From Pachysolen tannophilus NRRL Y-2460 (Eukaryota; Ascomycota; Pichiomycetes; Alaninales; Pachysolenaceae): 64,000 bases of DNA. Positions within the stretch are counted from its first letter, which is position 1; every line of letters starts with the position of its first letter. The notes under the pieces are model-generated. The model ran no database searches and had not been told where the DNA came from. It worked only from the letters and a program-made list of their open reading frames with translations. The stretch covers positions 502,673-566,672 of the forward strand of contig KV454015.1 of assembly GCA_001661245.1 (NCBI GenBank), given 5' to 3'. Position numbers and translations under genes: made by a program. Below, one piece after another: positions 1 through 10,569 of the stretch.

Positions 1-47
1 TTTTTTTNTTTTATTTATTTATTTTTTTTTTTTTCGGTGGTTGCTGT

Positions 48-1607
48 TTAAACAATTACAGCTGGTAATAATTCATTGATTTTTTCATAATCATTTTTTG
101 AAGAATCACTATCTTCTTCTTTATTACTATTATTTTGTAAATCTTCTTCTTGTTCTCCTTTGATGTCCTTTGAAGAAGAATAAGGGTTTTCACTACTGAG
201 TATATTTAAAGTATTAGCATTACTCAACATGGAAAGTCTTGATCTTCTAGAGTATCTTGCAGCTTTAAAACTAAGTAAAGCATCATCTAAATTATCATAA
301 TTTAAATAATTAGAAAATTTTCCTTCAGATTGTTGTTGTTTACCATTTTCTTGTTTATCTTCATGTGGTATTGGGGAAGGTAATATAAATGATCCATTTT
401 TATATTTTTCAGATGTGACTTGTTGTGAAGCATTAATTTGCAGTTGAACCATTTTTGGATCAAGTGTAGATAATGAATCATTTTGATTTGAACTATAAAA
501 AGATGATCTATCTGGAGAATTAATAACGCTTGCGTTATTAATAACATTAACATTTTTCACCGAAAGTTGCGAATAATCAGGATTATCATATATCCATGAT
601 TGTCTAGTGAAAAAATCTGTTGGTGGAGGAGTCCACATAAAATTATCTTGATCTTTTGATAATGTTGCTAAATTTGGTGTTTCAAATTGTGGTGATGAAA
701 TATAATTTGTATTTTGTTCTATTTGTTCTTGATGTGAAATAACATTGAATTGAGGTTCTTCAACCAGTTGAACTTCTATTAAACTTTTTTCTGAAGAAGA
801 ATTTGAAGAATTTGAATGTGATGCTGTAACCAATTTTTTCTGTTGTTTTTCCAATTCTAATAATGATTTTAAACTATTTGAAGATGAAGCCTGTTTATGC
901 TTCAAATAATCTTTATTATTATTATTATTATTATTTCTTGTATATGAACTAAGAGAATTGGAAGTAAGTGATGTAGCCAAAGTATTCATTGAATTTGATC
1001 TTGTTGAAAGTATTGATGAATTAAAAGATTTTTCACTAAAAGAACGATTCATCATTGATTTTGAAGAAACACTTGTACTATATTTATGATTAATAGGTAA
1101 TGTAGTGAATGAAGAATAACCTATAATTTTATTACCATTTTTACGGCATCCATCTTCTTTATCATCATTATCACCATTATCATTATTAGTATTATTATTA
1201 TTTTCATCATCTTCTTCATCTTCTTCTTTAATAATTTCTGGTCTACTATCATGTCTTGTAACACCTAAATTTAAGACACTTTCATCTATAACCATACCAT
1301 TAAAACATTTTTCTAATCCAAATGAGGCACAATGTCCAATATGTGCAGTATGACTAAAATCAAATGGCGTTCCAATAACTATATGTTGATTTTTTTGATC
1401 ATCATTATTAATATTATTTAATTCATCAAAATTTTCATCATTACCCCCATTTTTTGTTTGTTGCTTCCCAAGAGGTTTATTATAATTTGTAACAACTGTA
1501 CGATAAACTTTTTTAAAAAATTTTCTTCTTTTACTATTATCTTCAAACATTATTGAAGCTCTATTATTAGCTCCATAAGCATTATGATCATCATCAACAT
1601 CAACACC

Positions 1608-1643
<36 letters not shown>

Positions 1644-1850
1644 GCTATTCAACAATAAGGCAGATGAAAGTCTTCGTCTACCTTTTGAAAGAAAATTATT
1701 ATTCAACGACAGAGAAGAAACCCCACGGCGGTAAAATCTAAAATCTGCACTATCATTATCATCAATCCAAAGAGAATCCATTTGAGATTTTAAATCTATT
1801 AACCTAACATTTGAATCAGAATCAGAAGTCATACTAGTACTAGTATCCAT
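48..1850 (-). CDS. GIC1/GIC2: GIC1/GIC2-like Cdc42 effector with CRIB motif
   Basis: The protein has 600 residues and starts at the ATG at 1848-1850. Residues about 24-41 (MDSLWIDDNDSADFRFY) resemble the N-terminal box of yeast Gic proteins (SIWLDEDEEAEKLY type, from memory). A basic patch (KRRKFFKKVYR) follows, and residues about 157-171 (IGTPFDFSHTAHIG) form a CRIB motif, the binding site for GTP-loaded Cdc42. The rest is Ser/Asn-rich and looks disordered, with several poly-Asn runs and an acidic stretch near residue 210. Gic proteins link Cdc42 to actin and septin polarity at bud emergence. The protein is longer than S. cerevisiae Gic1/2 (roughly 310-390 residues), mostly through low-complexity sequence. 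The upstream region has an ACGCGT box, which would fit G1/S expression. The CRIB reading is firm; the Gic assignment is good but not certain. Confidence 0.75.
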
Positions 1851-2276
1851 ATTCTCAAATATGCGAAAAATAAAAGAATTATAATATATATATAATTATA
1901 TGTAGTAACAAAGGGGGATAATATATATATATATATATATATTTCTTTTTCTTCTTTTGTTTAACTTATAACAAAGGGGTAAAACAAAACAAAATTGATT
2001 AAAGTCCAAACTTTTCCACCAAAAAAAAACAAAAGAAAAAAAAAAAAGTCAAGATCAAGATTCCAATAGATTTATATATAGATATATAGATATAGAGATC
2101 TATATACCTCTATATATATATATATATATAGATAGATAGATAGGTACATGAAATCTTGAGATCCAATTTAATTTAGTTCAAAGTTTTTTTTTCTAATTTT
2201 TTTAATTTTTTTGGTGTAACAGTGACTTTCAGTGTGACTTTCAGCGACTTTATCTTTAATCTTGTGCGAAAAGAAA

Positions 2277-2288
2277 CCCCTAAAGGGG
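2277..2288. promoter_or_regulatory. Inverted pair of stress-response elements (CCCCT-AA-AGGGG)
   Basis: Two AGGGG pentamers face each other with two bases between them, about 430 bp upstream of the GIC-like ATG. AGGGG is the Msn2/4-type STRE core. Single AGGGG boxes also occur near 1911 and 1974. The function is inferred from the motif only. Confidence 0.4.
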
Positions 2289-2316
2289 TAATTCTATCTG
2301 TATTATTAAAAAATTG

Positions 2317-2322
2317 ACGCGT
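2317..2322. promoter_or_regulatory. ACGCGT (MCB) box upstream of the GIC-like gene
   Basis: This is an exact MluI cell-cycle box about 470 bp upstream of the ATG, with a near match (ACGCGG) at 2511-2516. MBF/SBF control of GIC genes at G1/S is established in S. cerevisiae. That it works here is inference. Confidence 0.4.
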
Positions 2323-2898
2323 TGAGTTCAAAAAAGCATTTCCTAATTAGGAAACCTAATTAAATGCAAATAGTTATGTAATCAAAGGGCGGCTTAAACT
2401 CACTTGAAACAAAAAAAACCAAAAAACCAAAAAACCAAAAAACCAAAAAAAAATTTAAGAGAGAAAGAGAGAAAGAGAGGAAAAAATCAGGTTCTAGATT
2501 AAAGGCGGATACGCGGGTTCTTTGTAGTTTGTTAATTTAATGAGCTTTTTTTTTTTGGTGTGTGCTTTTTTTTGTGTGTGAGCGATGAGAATTTTCTCGG
2601 TGCATTAAGAATTTTGAGTTTAAAGGCACATGTTTCCTTTAAAATAGTGTAAAATTTTAACGTTTTAACGCTGTATCCTTTGTAATTTCTTTCCTTTAAA
2701 CAACAAGAACTAAACTACAAACTATTATATATTATATTACTAAACTGAAAGGTTTTTTTTAAAAAAGGACATTATTATATTTAAAGATCCTATTTATAAA
2801 AACTCTGGAACAAAGTATTAACGAGTAAGAAAAAAGCCAAAAAAAAAAAGGGTTTTTGGTTTCAAATTAATTTCAACCCCCTTACCTTATTTCTTTAC

Positions 2899-2931
2899 AT
2901 ACGTTAGGCTACGTTACGTAGCCTAACGTAT
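2899..2931. repeat. 33-base near-perfect palindrome (16-base arms, one central base)
   Basis: The left arm ATACGTTAGGCTACGT and the right arm ACGTAGCCTAACGTAT are exact reverse complements around a single T. The palindrome lies about 90 bp past the GLX3 stop codon and is followed by a long TA run. It is unusually GC-rich for its surroundings. It could act as a terminator hairpin, extrude as a cruciform, or be a double binding site; the sequence does not decide. Confidence 0.85.
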
Positions 2932-2969
2932 ATATTATGTACCATATAAAAAAAAACTACCATAAATAT

Positions 2970-2972
<3 letters not shown>

Positions 2973-3008
<36 letters not shown>
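2973..3008. repeat. TA dinucleotide run
   Basis: About 18 TA units run to just before the GLX3 stop codon, so this probably lies in the 3' untranslated region of GLX3. It would be polymorphic in length. Confidence 0.9.
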
Positions 3009-3011
<3 letters not shown>

Positions 3012-3020
3012 GAAATTGAT

Positions 3021-3752
3021 TTAATTATGGCTTTCAAATGTCAGACAAGTTTTTGTGGCACACGAAGTTGCACTTGCGGGATTAACTCCAGTGACTATTC
3101 TATTATCAACAATTGAATAATCATCAAATGGCAGTGGAGGTTCTTGATAAATACCTTTATTTTTACTTGCAATATATTTAACTGTATGTAAATTTAATTT
3201 TTTTAAAGAACCATCAACACCTGCCAATTTTTCTCCTTCATCTGTAAAACCAGTGACTTTAATACCTTCAATTAATGGTGTACCATTTGATTTGAGTAAA
3301 TTATCAAAGATCACAGGGCCATGACAAACAGCAGCAACAACACCACCTTTATCATAGATTTCACTAGCTAATTTATGAAGACCTTTAGCATTAGGGAAAT
3401 CAAATACAGCTCCATGACCTCCAGCAGCGAAAAATATACCATAATCAGAAGAAGAAACATTTTTAGAAGGTTTACACAGAGTTTCAAGTAATTTTCTAAT
3501 ATTATACTTATCAGTATAATTCTTATAACCTTCTAATTCTTCAGAATTAAGATACATTGAAGAAATTGAATGTTCATCAACTGATGTTGAACCTGTTTCT
3601 GAAACTATATCAACATCATAACCTTTTTCTTTAAAAACTTTATAAGGATGAGAAACTTCGGAATAAAAAACTCCAGTCTTGTCACCATTTTCATAAAATG
3701 GCTCAGATGAAGAAGTAACAGCCAATAATACTTTCTTAGGTAAACCAGACAT
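3021..3752 (-). CDS. GLX3: Glutathione-independent glyoxalase III (Hsp31/DJ-1 family)
   Basis: This 243-residue protein of the DJ-1/PfpI superfamily starts at the ATG at 3750-3752 (MSGLPKKVLLAVTSS). The catalytic Cys sits in the nucleophile elbow (VVAAVCHGPVIF), preceded by the family motif AAGGHGAVFDFP. The conserved acidic residue is in the N-terminal strand region (SSEPFYENGDKTGVFYSE). The layout and length match yeast Hsp31 and Candida Glx3. The enzyme converts methylglyoxal to D-lactate without glutathione and is induced by carbonyl and oxidative stress; it is cytosolic. The gene is tandem with PIB1 on the same strand, and a 316-base promoter separates them. The family assignment is firm. 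Confidence 0.92.
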   Translation of the reverse strand: MSGLPKKVLLAVTSSSEPFYENGDKTGVFYSEVSHPYKVFKEKGYDVDIVSETGSTSVDEHSISSMYLNSEELEGYKNYTDKYNIRKLLETLCKPSKNVSSSDYGIFFAAGGHGAVFDFPNAKGLHKLASEIYDKGGVVAAVCHGPVIFDNLLKSNGTPLIEGIKVTGFTDEGEKLAGVDGSLKKLNLHTVKYIASKNKGIYQEPPLPFDDYSIVDNRIVTGVNPASATSCATKTCLTFESHN

Positions 3753-4068
3753 TTTTTTTTTTCCCAACAATTCAAATTAAATTAAACTAAATTGAATTTT
3801 TTGCTATTAATTAATTATTTTTTGGGTGGGTGCAAATTTATACAATTTATACAATTTATATATATGCAAAAACATCTTTATTGCTATTTTCCATTATATT
3901 CCGTTATATAAATAAAAACTTCCCCAATTGCTAAAAAAAATAAAAAAATATTATCTAAACCAAAAATTAATTAACTCTCTATACATCCAAAAAAAAAATC
4001 CAAAGAAAAAAACTTTAAACTCATAAACTCGTAAACTCCTTTTATAACCGTACAAACTATCTCTAATT
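3753..4068. other. Intergenic: GLX3 promoter and PIB1 3' flank
   Basis: This AT-rich spacer has a short tandem repeat of TTATACAAT (about 3838-3862). No STRE or other clear operator is visible and no gene is supported. Confidence 0.6.
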
Positions 4069-4318
4069 CTATCCATAATGTAATGTATGAACAGGACATT
4101 CCCTAGCACCTTTTCTCTTAAACCAATCATGAATACATTTATAATGGAAAACACATAAACATTCCATTCGAACTACTTTATCTCCAGGCTTAAATTCTTC
4201 AAAACAAATAACACATTCATTATGATCATCACTTTCATCATCCTCATCAATATCTTTATTTGAAAATTTCTCAGTATTAACCAGTTGAGAACGATTTTTC
4301 CTATTAACATAAGAATTG

Positions 4319-4350
<32 letters not shown>

Positions 4351-5378
4351 GTTATTGTTGTTGTTATTGATTAATGTACTGATAGAAGATCGAGAGGAAT
4401 TTAAAGGTTCCATCAATTGATCAATCATATTCACAGGGGTTACCGCTCTAACTGTATCCATTGACGTTGTCAGTGTTGTTGACAGTGTTGTTGATCTTCC
4501 CGCTGAGGACGATAAAGCCGGTATTGGTGTTGACGAAGTTGCCGCAGTGGAATCCAAAGCTGTTGATGAAGAAGATTTACCATTACCTTCATCTAAAGCA
4601 TCATAAATAGAAGGTATTGTTAATGCCATTGTAGTTGCAGCTGCAAAAGATTTTTTTCTCTTTTTTTTAGGTAAAAATTCTTCTTTCTTAGGATATGAAA
4701 TTGTATAAATTAACATTCTATTATTTGTTCTATGCAGTTTTGGAGATCCAGAAAATTCTAAATTAATTAAACAATTATTAATATGATTTTCTTTTTCTTT
4801 TTCTGAAATTCCTGCAATACGCTCATTACATACTGGACATCGATTTTGTAAACTTTCCTCATCATCAAATTCAGAACTATCTTCATCTTCTGTATTATCT
4901 GAAGTGGATTTCCTTTTACTATCACCACCTCGATGACGAAACTTATAATTTTTTTTATTATGATTTCCCCCTCTAATATTCAAAGTTGATGACCGACTAA
5001 TATCCTTAACAGATGAAGAAGAATCATCTATTGAAGAATTAGTAGTGCCAGTGGCATTATTACTATTACCACCACCTCCATTGATCGCAAGTGTGGCTGA
5101 AACGTTCAACGCATTTCTAATCATTTCAATCTCCTCATAACATGTATCACAAGTTCTATGTGGAACATGAGGACTCTCCAAGAAAATCTGTGATGGCGGA
5201 GAAACCACATAAGTTGATGGTAAATAAGTAATTTGTCTTGATGAACAATCATCACAAACAACCCTCCCACATTTCCTACAATGATGTTTCCTATGCCAAA
5301 ATGTAAACAGTGACCCACATATAGGACAATTCTCTACATCCTCATCTGCTTGCCATGTAGATACCGCCAACTGCTGAA

Positions 5379-5411
<33 letters not shown>

Positions 5412-5520
5412 TGTTATTATTATTAGAACCTGAACCCATTGAAGATAAAGAAGCAGCACTAACTGAATTCGATAAATTCTCTTCACCATTATTGTGGCGG
5501 GGAGTATTATTAAAAGACAT
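4069..5520 (-). CDS. PIB1: PIB1-like FYVE and RING domain E3 ubiquitin ligase
   Basis: The protein has 483 residues and starts at the ATG at 5518-5520. A FYVE finger spans residues about 56-132 with the PI3P-binding core RKHHCRKCGRVVC and CxxC pairs. The C-terminus (about 435-483) is a RING finger beginning ECVICFEEFKPGDKVVRMEC, with an LCVFHYKCIHDW ligand segment and a final CPVH. Near residue 225 a third zinc motif, CPVCNERI...HINNC (C-x2-C-x14-H-x3-C), resembles a UBZ-type finger. Poly-Asn runs and Ser/Thr-rich linkers account for much of the extra length over S. cerevisiae Pib1 (about 286 residues). Pib1 binds PI3P on endosomes and the vacuole and ubiquitinates endosomal cargo. The overall architecture supports the call. 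Confidence 0.85.
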
Positions 5521-5829
5521 CTTTCACAAATCTTTATCTCCTTTAACTAAATCTCACTCTAAAACCACTCCACAAGGCAAAAATAAACAAAAAAAAAAAA
5601 AAACAAACACAAAAAAACACAAGCAATACTTCCAACCAGATAGATCAAATTAAATCCCTTTTAATTCTTTCCTTACCTCTATCTTTATTTCTTTTTTTCT
5701 TTACAATAAACAAGTTAATATATATTACAATAATTAGTTTTATAAAATTATATAGAAAATTGGTTTTAAAAAGATAAAAGACAATACTAAATACCTAATT
5801 TGGACTTTTGTGTTTTATCAAACTACCTT
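5521..5829. other. Intergenic: PIB1 promoter and SSF1 3' flank
   Basis: This AT-rich spacer has a run of A's near 5590-5603. No regulatory motif stands out and no gene is supported. Confidence 0.6.
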
Positions 5830-7184
5830 TTAGAAGAGGTTTTCATCTTCAACATCACTTTCAACGTCCATTTCTTCATCTTCAGAGTCAGTGGTTGAGT
5901 CGGAAGATATCTCTTCATCTTCTACTGCTTCTCCTCTTGCTCTGGCCTCTTCGCGTTGTTTTCTGCGTAATTTTTTAGCCAGTTTAGTGGCTTTCTTTGC
6001 ATCGATGTTTGCCTTTTGTTCTTTTTTCCTTGCTTCTCTTTCTCTTTGTCTTTGAGCATGTTTAGCGTCCAATAATTTGACTTCATTTGCCGATTTCTTG
6101 ATATAGGAGTGGTAGAGGACTTTCCCAGAGCAAACACCTTCTTCAATCTTTATCAATGATAAGTTTAACCTAGGACCTATTTCTGTAAGTTTTACAGCTC
6201 TTTTCTTTACATCTGGAGCAGCAGCAGTAGAAGTTGTAGAAGCAGTTGTTTGTGCTTGTGATTGTGATTTCGACGACGGTACAGCTTTAGATTTCACAAT
6301 TGTTGGGGCATCGTCTTTTATTTCAACAACTGCATCTTCTTCAATTTCAGATTCACTAGTATATGCATTTGCATATGGATCTAAAACCAAATCTACAACA
6401 TCTGTTGATTTGGCTAAATTGGGTAATTTCTTATTTAAATGTGTCTTTGCATTAATTAATTTCTTAATTCCTTTAGTACCTTCAACTAATTTTGTATCTA
6501 TAGCATAATGTCTTAAATCAATTATTCCAGTTTCTGGATCTTTATTTAACATCAATACTCTCTTGATAGAATTGATCTTTGTCAGTTGAGGAGAAATTGG
6601 AGGAAACATATTTTGAAACATCGTCACCAATAATGCTTCATGTGGCTCTGCAGTCTTTGGGTTTTTAAACCCATTCATCACTAATAATGGAGAATTTAAA
6701 AATTCAGAACTATCTTTACCTAAAGATTTTGGATTTCTCATAAATTTCCTAATATCTTTATTCAATGAATAATTATTAACTTTAAATGTAAATGTAGGAC
6801 CTTTTGGAATACTTGCAAATCTTAAATGTGTAGTTCCACTTTCAGATTTACTAAATACCATCAACTGTGTTACACCTAAAGGACCAGCCATAACAATAAA
6901 ATCCCGAAGTCTATTCGATTTCCTTTCTCTTAACTTAATAGCTGTATGAGGCTGCATCATATTCCTCATATCCTTAACTAATTGATTCAAAGAATGGTTC
7001 CCTAAAGAATCCCCAGTCCTTATCACCATAGACCGAGGTATCTTCAGAAGTTGTTCCTCAGATACTTTTGTATGAGTTCTCTTCTTGATCTATAAATATT
7101 TTGAAAAAATATAAAAATATTAGTATTTAATTATTTACCATCATATATAAAAAAATTTTTATAACTTACTCTTCTCTTACCCAT
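5830..7184 (-). CDS. SSF1: Ssf1/Ssf2-type Brix-domain 60S ribosome assembly factor (spliced)
   Basis: There are two exons: 7170-7184 encodes MGKRR, and 5830-7089 encodes the rest. The 80-base intron (7090-7169) starts GTAAGT, has a TACTAAT branch site and ends TATAG. Splicing is phase 0 and yields MGKRR-IKKRTHTKVSEEQLL, which lines up with the start of yeast Ssf1 (MAKRRQKKRTHAQLT). Without splicing the first ATG would drop 25 conserved residues. The 424-residue product carries a Brix domain (HSLNQLVKDMRNMMQPHTAI onward) and a Lys/Arg-rich, then acidic, C-terminal tail. Ssf1 joins the early pre-60S particle with Rrp15 and Rrp14 in the nucleolus. It is divergent from RRP3 across a 276-base promoter with two RRPE boxes. 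Confidence 0.93.
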
Positions 7185-7202
7185 TACCTATTCTATTCTA
7201 TT

Positions 7203-7226
7203 CTATCTATCTATCTATCTATCTAT
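7203..7226. repeat. CTAT tetranucleotide repeat
   Basis: About six CTAT units sit in the shared SSF1-RRP3 promoter just upstream of the SSF1 ATG. A similar TCTA run occurs at about 10922-10940. Confidence 0.85.
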
Positions 7227-7289
7227 ATCTCAATACTCTTCAACTAATAATAGTTTCTTTATATTCTTTATTTTATCTTATTTAAAAAG

Positions 7290-7300
7290 TGAAAAATTTT
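7290..7300 (+). promoter_or_regulatory. RRPE box (TGAAAAATTTT)
   Basis: This is an exact match to the ribosomal-RNA-processing element, which binds Stb3 in S. cerevisiae. It lies between the divergent ribosome-assembly genes SSF1 and RRP3, 106 bp from the SSF1 ATG and 161 bp from the RRP3 ATG. Confidence 0.65.
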
Positions 7301-7348
7301 TTTTATTTTTTTTTATTTTTTTTTGCTTTTTAAACAATTTATAAATAA

Positions 7349-7360
7349 GAAAAATTTTCA
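7349..7360 (-). promoter_or_regulatory. Second RRPE-like box (TGAAAATTTTTC), reverse orientation
   Basis: This RRPE variant is read on the minus strand, about 50 bp from the first and facing the opposite way, in the same bidirectional promoter. Confidence 0.5.
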
Positions 7361-7460
7361 TTTAAATTTTTTCAATTTTTTTTATCTTTTAAATAATATT
7401 AAATTCATTGGGATTGAGTAGTTTGGAGAAAGGGTAAAAGGTTGGTAAAAGGTTTGAATA

Positions 7461-8948
7461 ATGTCGTCTTCATTGGGAACATCTAGAGTTGGTAAGAAAA
7501 CTGGTCATTTAAAGCACAAGAAGGAGAGTGCTATTGAATTAGCTGCAAAGATAAAGCAAAGAGCATTAGAAGCTAGTAAGAATAAGAATAAAAATAAGAG
7601 TAATGAAAAGTTACAACATCAAGAAATAACGAAACAAGAAGAAGAAGAAAATGAGAGTGAGGTTAGTGTTGGTGATAATGATGATGGTGGTAAAGTATTT
7701 GAATCATTTAAAGAGTTGAAACTTGTACCTGAATTATTAGAATCATGTGAGCAAATGAATTTTACAAAACCAACTCCTATTCAAGCAGAAGCTATACCTC
7801 ATGCTTTAGAAGGTCATGATATTATTGGATTAGCCCAAACTGGGTCGGGGAAGACAGCTGCGTTTGCTATACCTATACTTCAGGCTTTATGGTATGCACA
7901 AACTCCATATTTTGCCTGTGTATTGGCACCAACAAGAGAATTAGCATATCAAATTAGAGAAACTTTTGATGCATTAGGATCAAATATGGGACTTAGATGT
8001 GTTACAATAGTGGGTGGAATGGATATGATGGATCAGGCAAGAGATTTAATGAGGAAACCTCATGTTATTGTTGCAACACCTGGTAGATTAATGGATCATT
8101 TAGAACATACAAAAGGTTTTTCATTAAGAGCATTAAAATATTTAGTTATGGATGAAGCTGATAGATTATTAGATATGGATTTTGGACCTGCTTTAGATAA
8201 AATTTTAAAAATAATACCAAAGGAAAGAATTACTTATTTATTTTCTGCAACAATGACAAGTAAAATTGAAAAATTACAAAGAGCTTCATTACATAATCCA
8301 GTTAGAGTTGCTGTTTCTGATAAATATTCAACTGTTGATACTTTAATTCAATCATTAATGGTTGTACCTGATGGTTATAAAAATACTTTTTTAATTTATT
8401 TACTTAATGAATATGTTGGTAAATCAATGATAATTTTTACAAGAACTTGTGCACATACTCAAAGAACTGCTTTATTAGCAAGAATTTTAGGATTTTCTGC
8501 AATTCCATTACATGGTCAATTATCTCAATCTCAAAGATTAGGTGCTTTAAATAAATTTAAATCAGGTGAAAGACAAATATTAGTAGCAACAGATGTTGCA
8601 GCAAGAGGTTTAGATATACCAGATGTTGATATTGTAATTAATTATGATATTCCAACAGATTCAAAAGCATATATTCATAGAGTAGGAAGAACTGCAAGAG
8701 CTGGAAAATCAGGTAAATCAATATCATTAGTAACACAATATGATTTGGAATTAATCTTAAGAATTGAAAACGTTATTGGAACAAAATTACCAAAAGATGT
8801 TCCTGATAAAGATATAATTCTTTCATTACATGATAGCGTCGATAAAGCATTTTCAGAAGCAGTACGTCAAACAAAAGAGTTTCACGATAATAGAAAAGAA
8901 AATGGAAGAGATAGAAGACATAGAAATACAGACAGAAACGAAAAATAA
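7461..8948 (+). CDS. RRP3: Rrp3-type DEAD-box ATP-dependent RNA helicase
   Basis: The protein has 495 residues and starts at the ATG at 7461. All helicase motifs are in order: Q motif ([13 protein letters not shown]), Walker A (AQTGSGKT), [26 protein letters not shown] and [10 protein letters not shown]. The N-terminal 80 residues are Lys-rich then acidic, and the C-terminus is Arg-rich, as in nucleolar DEAD-box proteins. The motif [20 protein letters not shown] and the length fit Rrp3 (human DDX47), which is needed for 35S pre-rRNA cleavage at A0-A2 and 18S rRNA maturation. No CTG codon was seen in the gene. It shares an RRPE-bearing promoter with SSF1. The DEAD-box call is certain; the Rrp3 paralogue call is strong. 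Confidence 0.9.
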   Translation: MSSSLGTSRVGKKTGHLKHKKESAIELAAKIKQRALEASKNKNKNKSNEKLQHQEITKQEEEENESEVSVGDNDDGGKVFESFKELKLVPELLESCEQMNFTKPTPIQAEAIPHALEGHDIIGLAQTGSGKTAAFAIPILQALWYAQTPYFACVLAPTRELAYQIRETFDALGSNMGLRCVTIVGGMDMMDQARDLMRKPHVIVATPGRLMDHLEHTKGFSLRALKYLVMDEADRLLDMDFGPALDKILKIIPKERITYLFSATMTSKIEKLQRASLHNPVRVAVSDKYSTVDTLIQSLMVVPDGYKNTFLIYLLNEYVGKSMIIFTRTCAHTQRTALLARILGFSAIPLHGQLSQSQRLGALNKFKSGERQILVATDVAARGLDIPDVDIVINYDIPTDSKAYIHRVGRTARAGKSGKSISLVTQYDLELILRIENVIGTKLPKDVPDKDIILSLHDSVDKAFSEAVRQTKEFHDNRKENGRDRRHRNTDRNEK

Positions 8949-9153
8949 CTCTTCTCAAGACCCTATCCAAGAACTCCACCTTATATAGTTGTAATCTTTA
9001 AATATTTGTATTTGTTCTTTTAATTACTGCCAAATCATTTACTTTTAACCGTGTAGTGAAAATTTTTGGGAAAATTATCAAAAAGTTGAAGATGATGATC
9101 AAAGAGAAGAGGTTTACGTATATCATTTATATTTTAATAAATATATAAATAAA

Positions 9154-9192
<39 letters not shown>

Positions 9193-9210
9193 GAGTGTTT
9201 AGAGTGGGAG

Positions 9211-10569
9211 ATGATTATGGGTTCATTTATTCAGTCGATTACTTCATTTTTTGAAATTCCTGGTTTTAATTGGAAATTATTAATTCTTGGTTTTACTGCA
9301 GCTAATTTTGTATTTGATTCTTATTTAAGTTTACGTCAAATTAAACATTTAAAAGCAACTCATGATAAAGTTCCAGTGGAATTACAAGAAAAGATAGATG
9401 CCAAGACAGCGCTTAAATCTCAAGATTATTCATTGAGTAAATTGAAATTTTCAATGTTTAGTGGTATTTATTCTTTAATTCAAGATGTTCTTGTTATGAA
9501 ATATGATATATTACCTATTGTTTGGTCAAAATCTTTTGAAATAATGATTAAATTTAATGAAAAATTACCATTATTTAATTTTATGTCTGGTTCTATAACT
9601 CAATCATTAATTTTTTTTGGTCAATTTGGTTTATTAAGACTTTTATTATCACTTCCAATTAGTTATTATCAAAATTTTGTATTAGAAGAAAAATTTGGAT
9701 TTAATAAATTAACTTTTAAACTTTGGATTACTGATATGTTAAAAGAAATTCTGGTTTCTGTTATATTAGGTTTCCCATTCTTGGCTATTTTTTTAAAGAT
9801 TATTGATTATTTTGGTGATAATTTTATGTTTTATCTGTCAAGTTTTTTATTTATATTTCAAATTTTTATTGTTATTGTTTATCCAAAATTTATTCAACCA
9901 TTGTTTAATAAATTAACACCATTAGAAAATGGAGATTTAAAATCATCTATTGAAAAATTAGCTGCAGATAATAAATTCCCATTGGATAAGCTTTACGTTA
10001 TTGATGGATCAAAAAGATCTTCTCATTCAAATGCTTATTTTTTAGGTTTACCATGGGGACCAAAACAAATTGTTATTTATGATACTTTAATTGAACATTC
10101 TTCAGTTCCTGAAACAACAGCTGTATTAGGTCATGAAATTGGTCATTGGGCTTTATCTCATACAACAAAAATGTTATTAATTAGTCAAGTTCATACTTTT
10201 GCTATTTTAACTTTATTTGCAGGATTTGTTAAAAATAATTCTTTATATCAATCTTTTGGTTTTTATAAAGATCAACCAATTTTAATTGGTTTCATCTTAT
10301 TTGGTGATATCTTATCACCATTGGATGCTTTCATCACATTCTTAATGAATTTATTAAGTAGAAAATATGAATATCAAGCAGATGAATATTCAGTTAATTT
10401 AGGTTATGCAAAAGAATTATCCAATGCTTTAATTATTTTACACAAAGAAAACTTGAGCTCAATGAGTGTTGATTGGTTATACAGCGCTTACCAGTATAAT
10501 CATCCTCACTTAACAGAAAGATTAAGAGCTATCAATAAATTAGTTGCAAATGAAAAGAAACAAGAATAA
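9211..10569 (+). CDS. STE24: Ste24-type CAAX prenyl protease (M48 zinc metalloprotease)
   Basis: The protein has 452 residues, close to yeast Ste24 (453). Two in-frame ATGs (9211 and 9217) give alternative starts two residues apart. The zinc site is HEIGH at residues 308-312, and a downstream Glu in the segment YEYQADEYSVNLG near residue 390 is the third ligand. Seven or so hydrophobic segments form the intramembrane barrel of the family. The enzyme cuts farnesylated proteins such as a-factor after the CAAX cysteine and also trims the a-factor N-terminus. It sits in the ER and inner nuclear membrane and helps clear clogged translocons. A CTG codon at 9751-9753 (residue 181) falls where S. cerevisiae has Thr (from memory), so it may encode Ser. 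Confidence 0.93.
   Translation: MIMGSFIQSITSFFEIPGFNWKLLILGFTAANFVFDSYLSLRQIKHLKATHDKVPVELQEKIDAKTALKSQDYSLSKLKFSMFSGIYSLIQDVLVMKYDILPIVWSKSFEIMIKFNEKLPLFNFMSGSITQSLIFFGQFGLLRLLLSLPISYYQNFVLEEKFGFNKLTFKLWITDMLKEILVSVILGFPFLAIFLKIIDYFGDNFMFYLSSFLFIFQIFIVIVYPKFIQPLFNKLTPLENGDLKSSIEKLAADNKFPLDKLYVIDGSKRSSHSNAYFLGLPWGPKQIVIYDTLIEHSSVPETTAVLGHEIGHWALSHTTKMLLISQVHTFAILTLFAGFVKNNSLYQSFGFYKDQPILIGFILFGDILSPLDAFITFLMNLLSRKYEYQADEYSVNLGYAKELSNALIILHKENLSSMSVDWLYSAYQYNHPHLTERLRAINKLVANEKKQE

Larger units (their letters stand above)
1851..3020. other. Intergenic region: promoter of the GIC-like gene and 3' flank of GLX3
   Basis: No coding frame is convincing here. The region holds a TA run (about 1919-1942), mixed GATA/TA repeats (2075-2143), an inverted CCCCT/AGGGG pair (2277-2288), an ACGCGT box (2317-2322), an AAAAAACC repeat (about 2419-2452) followed by GAGAAA repeats, a GCGATGAG (PAC-like) octamer at 2582-2589, a 33-base near-perfect palindrome (2899-2931) and a second TA run (2973-3008). 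Confidence 0.7.
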
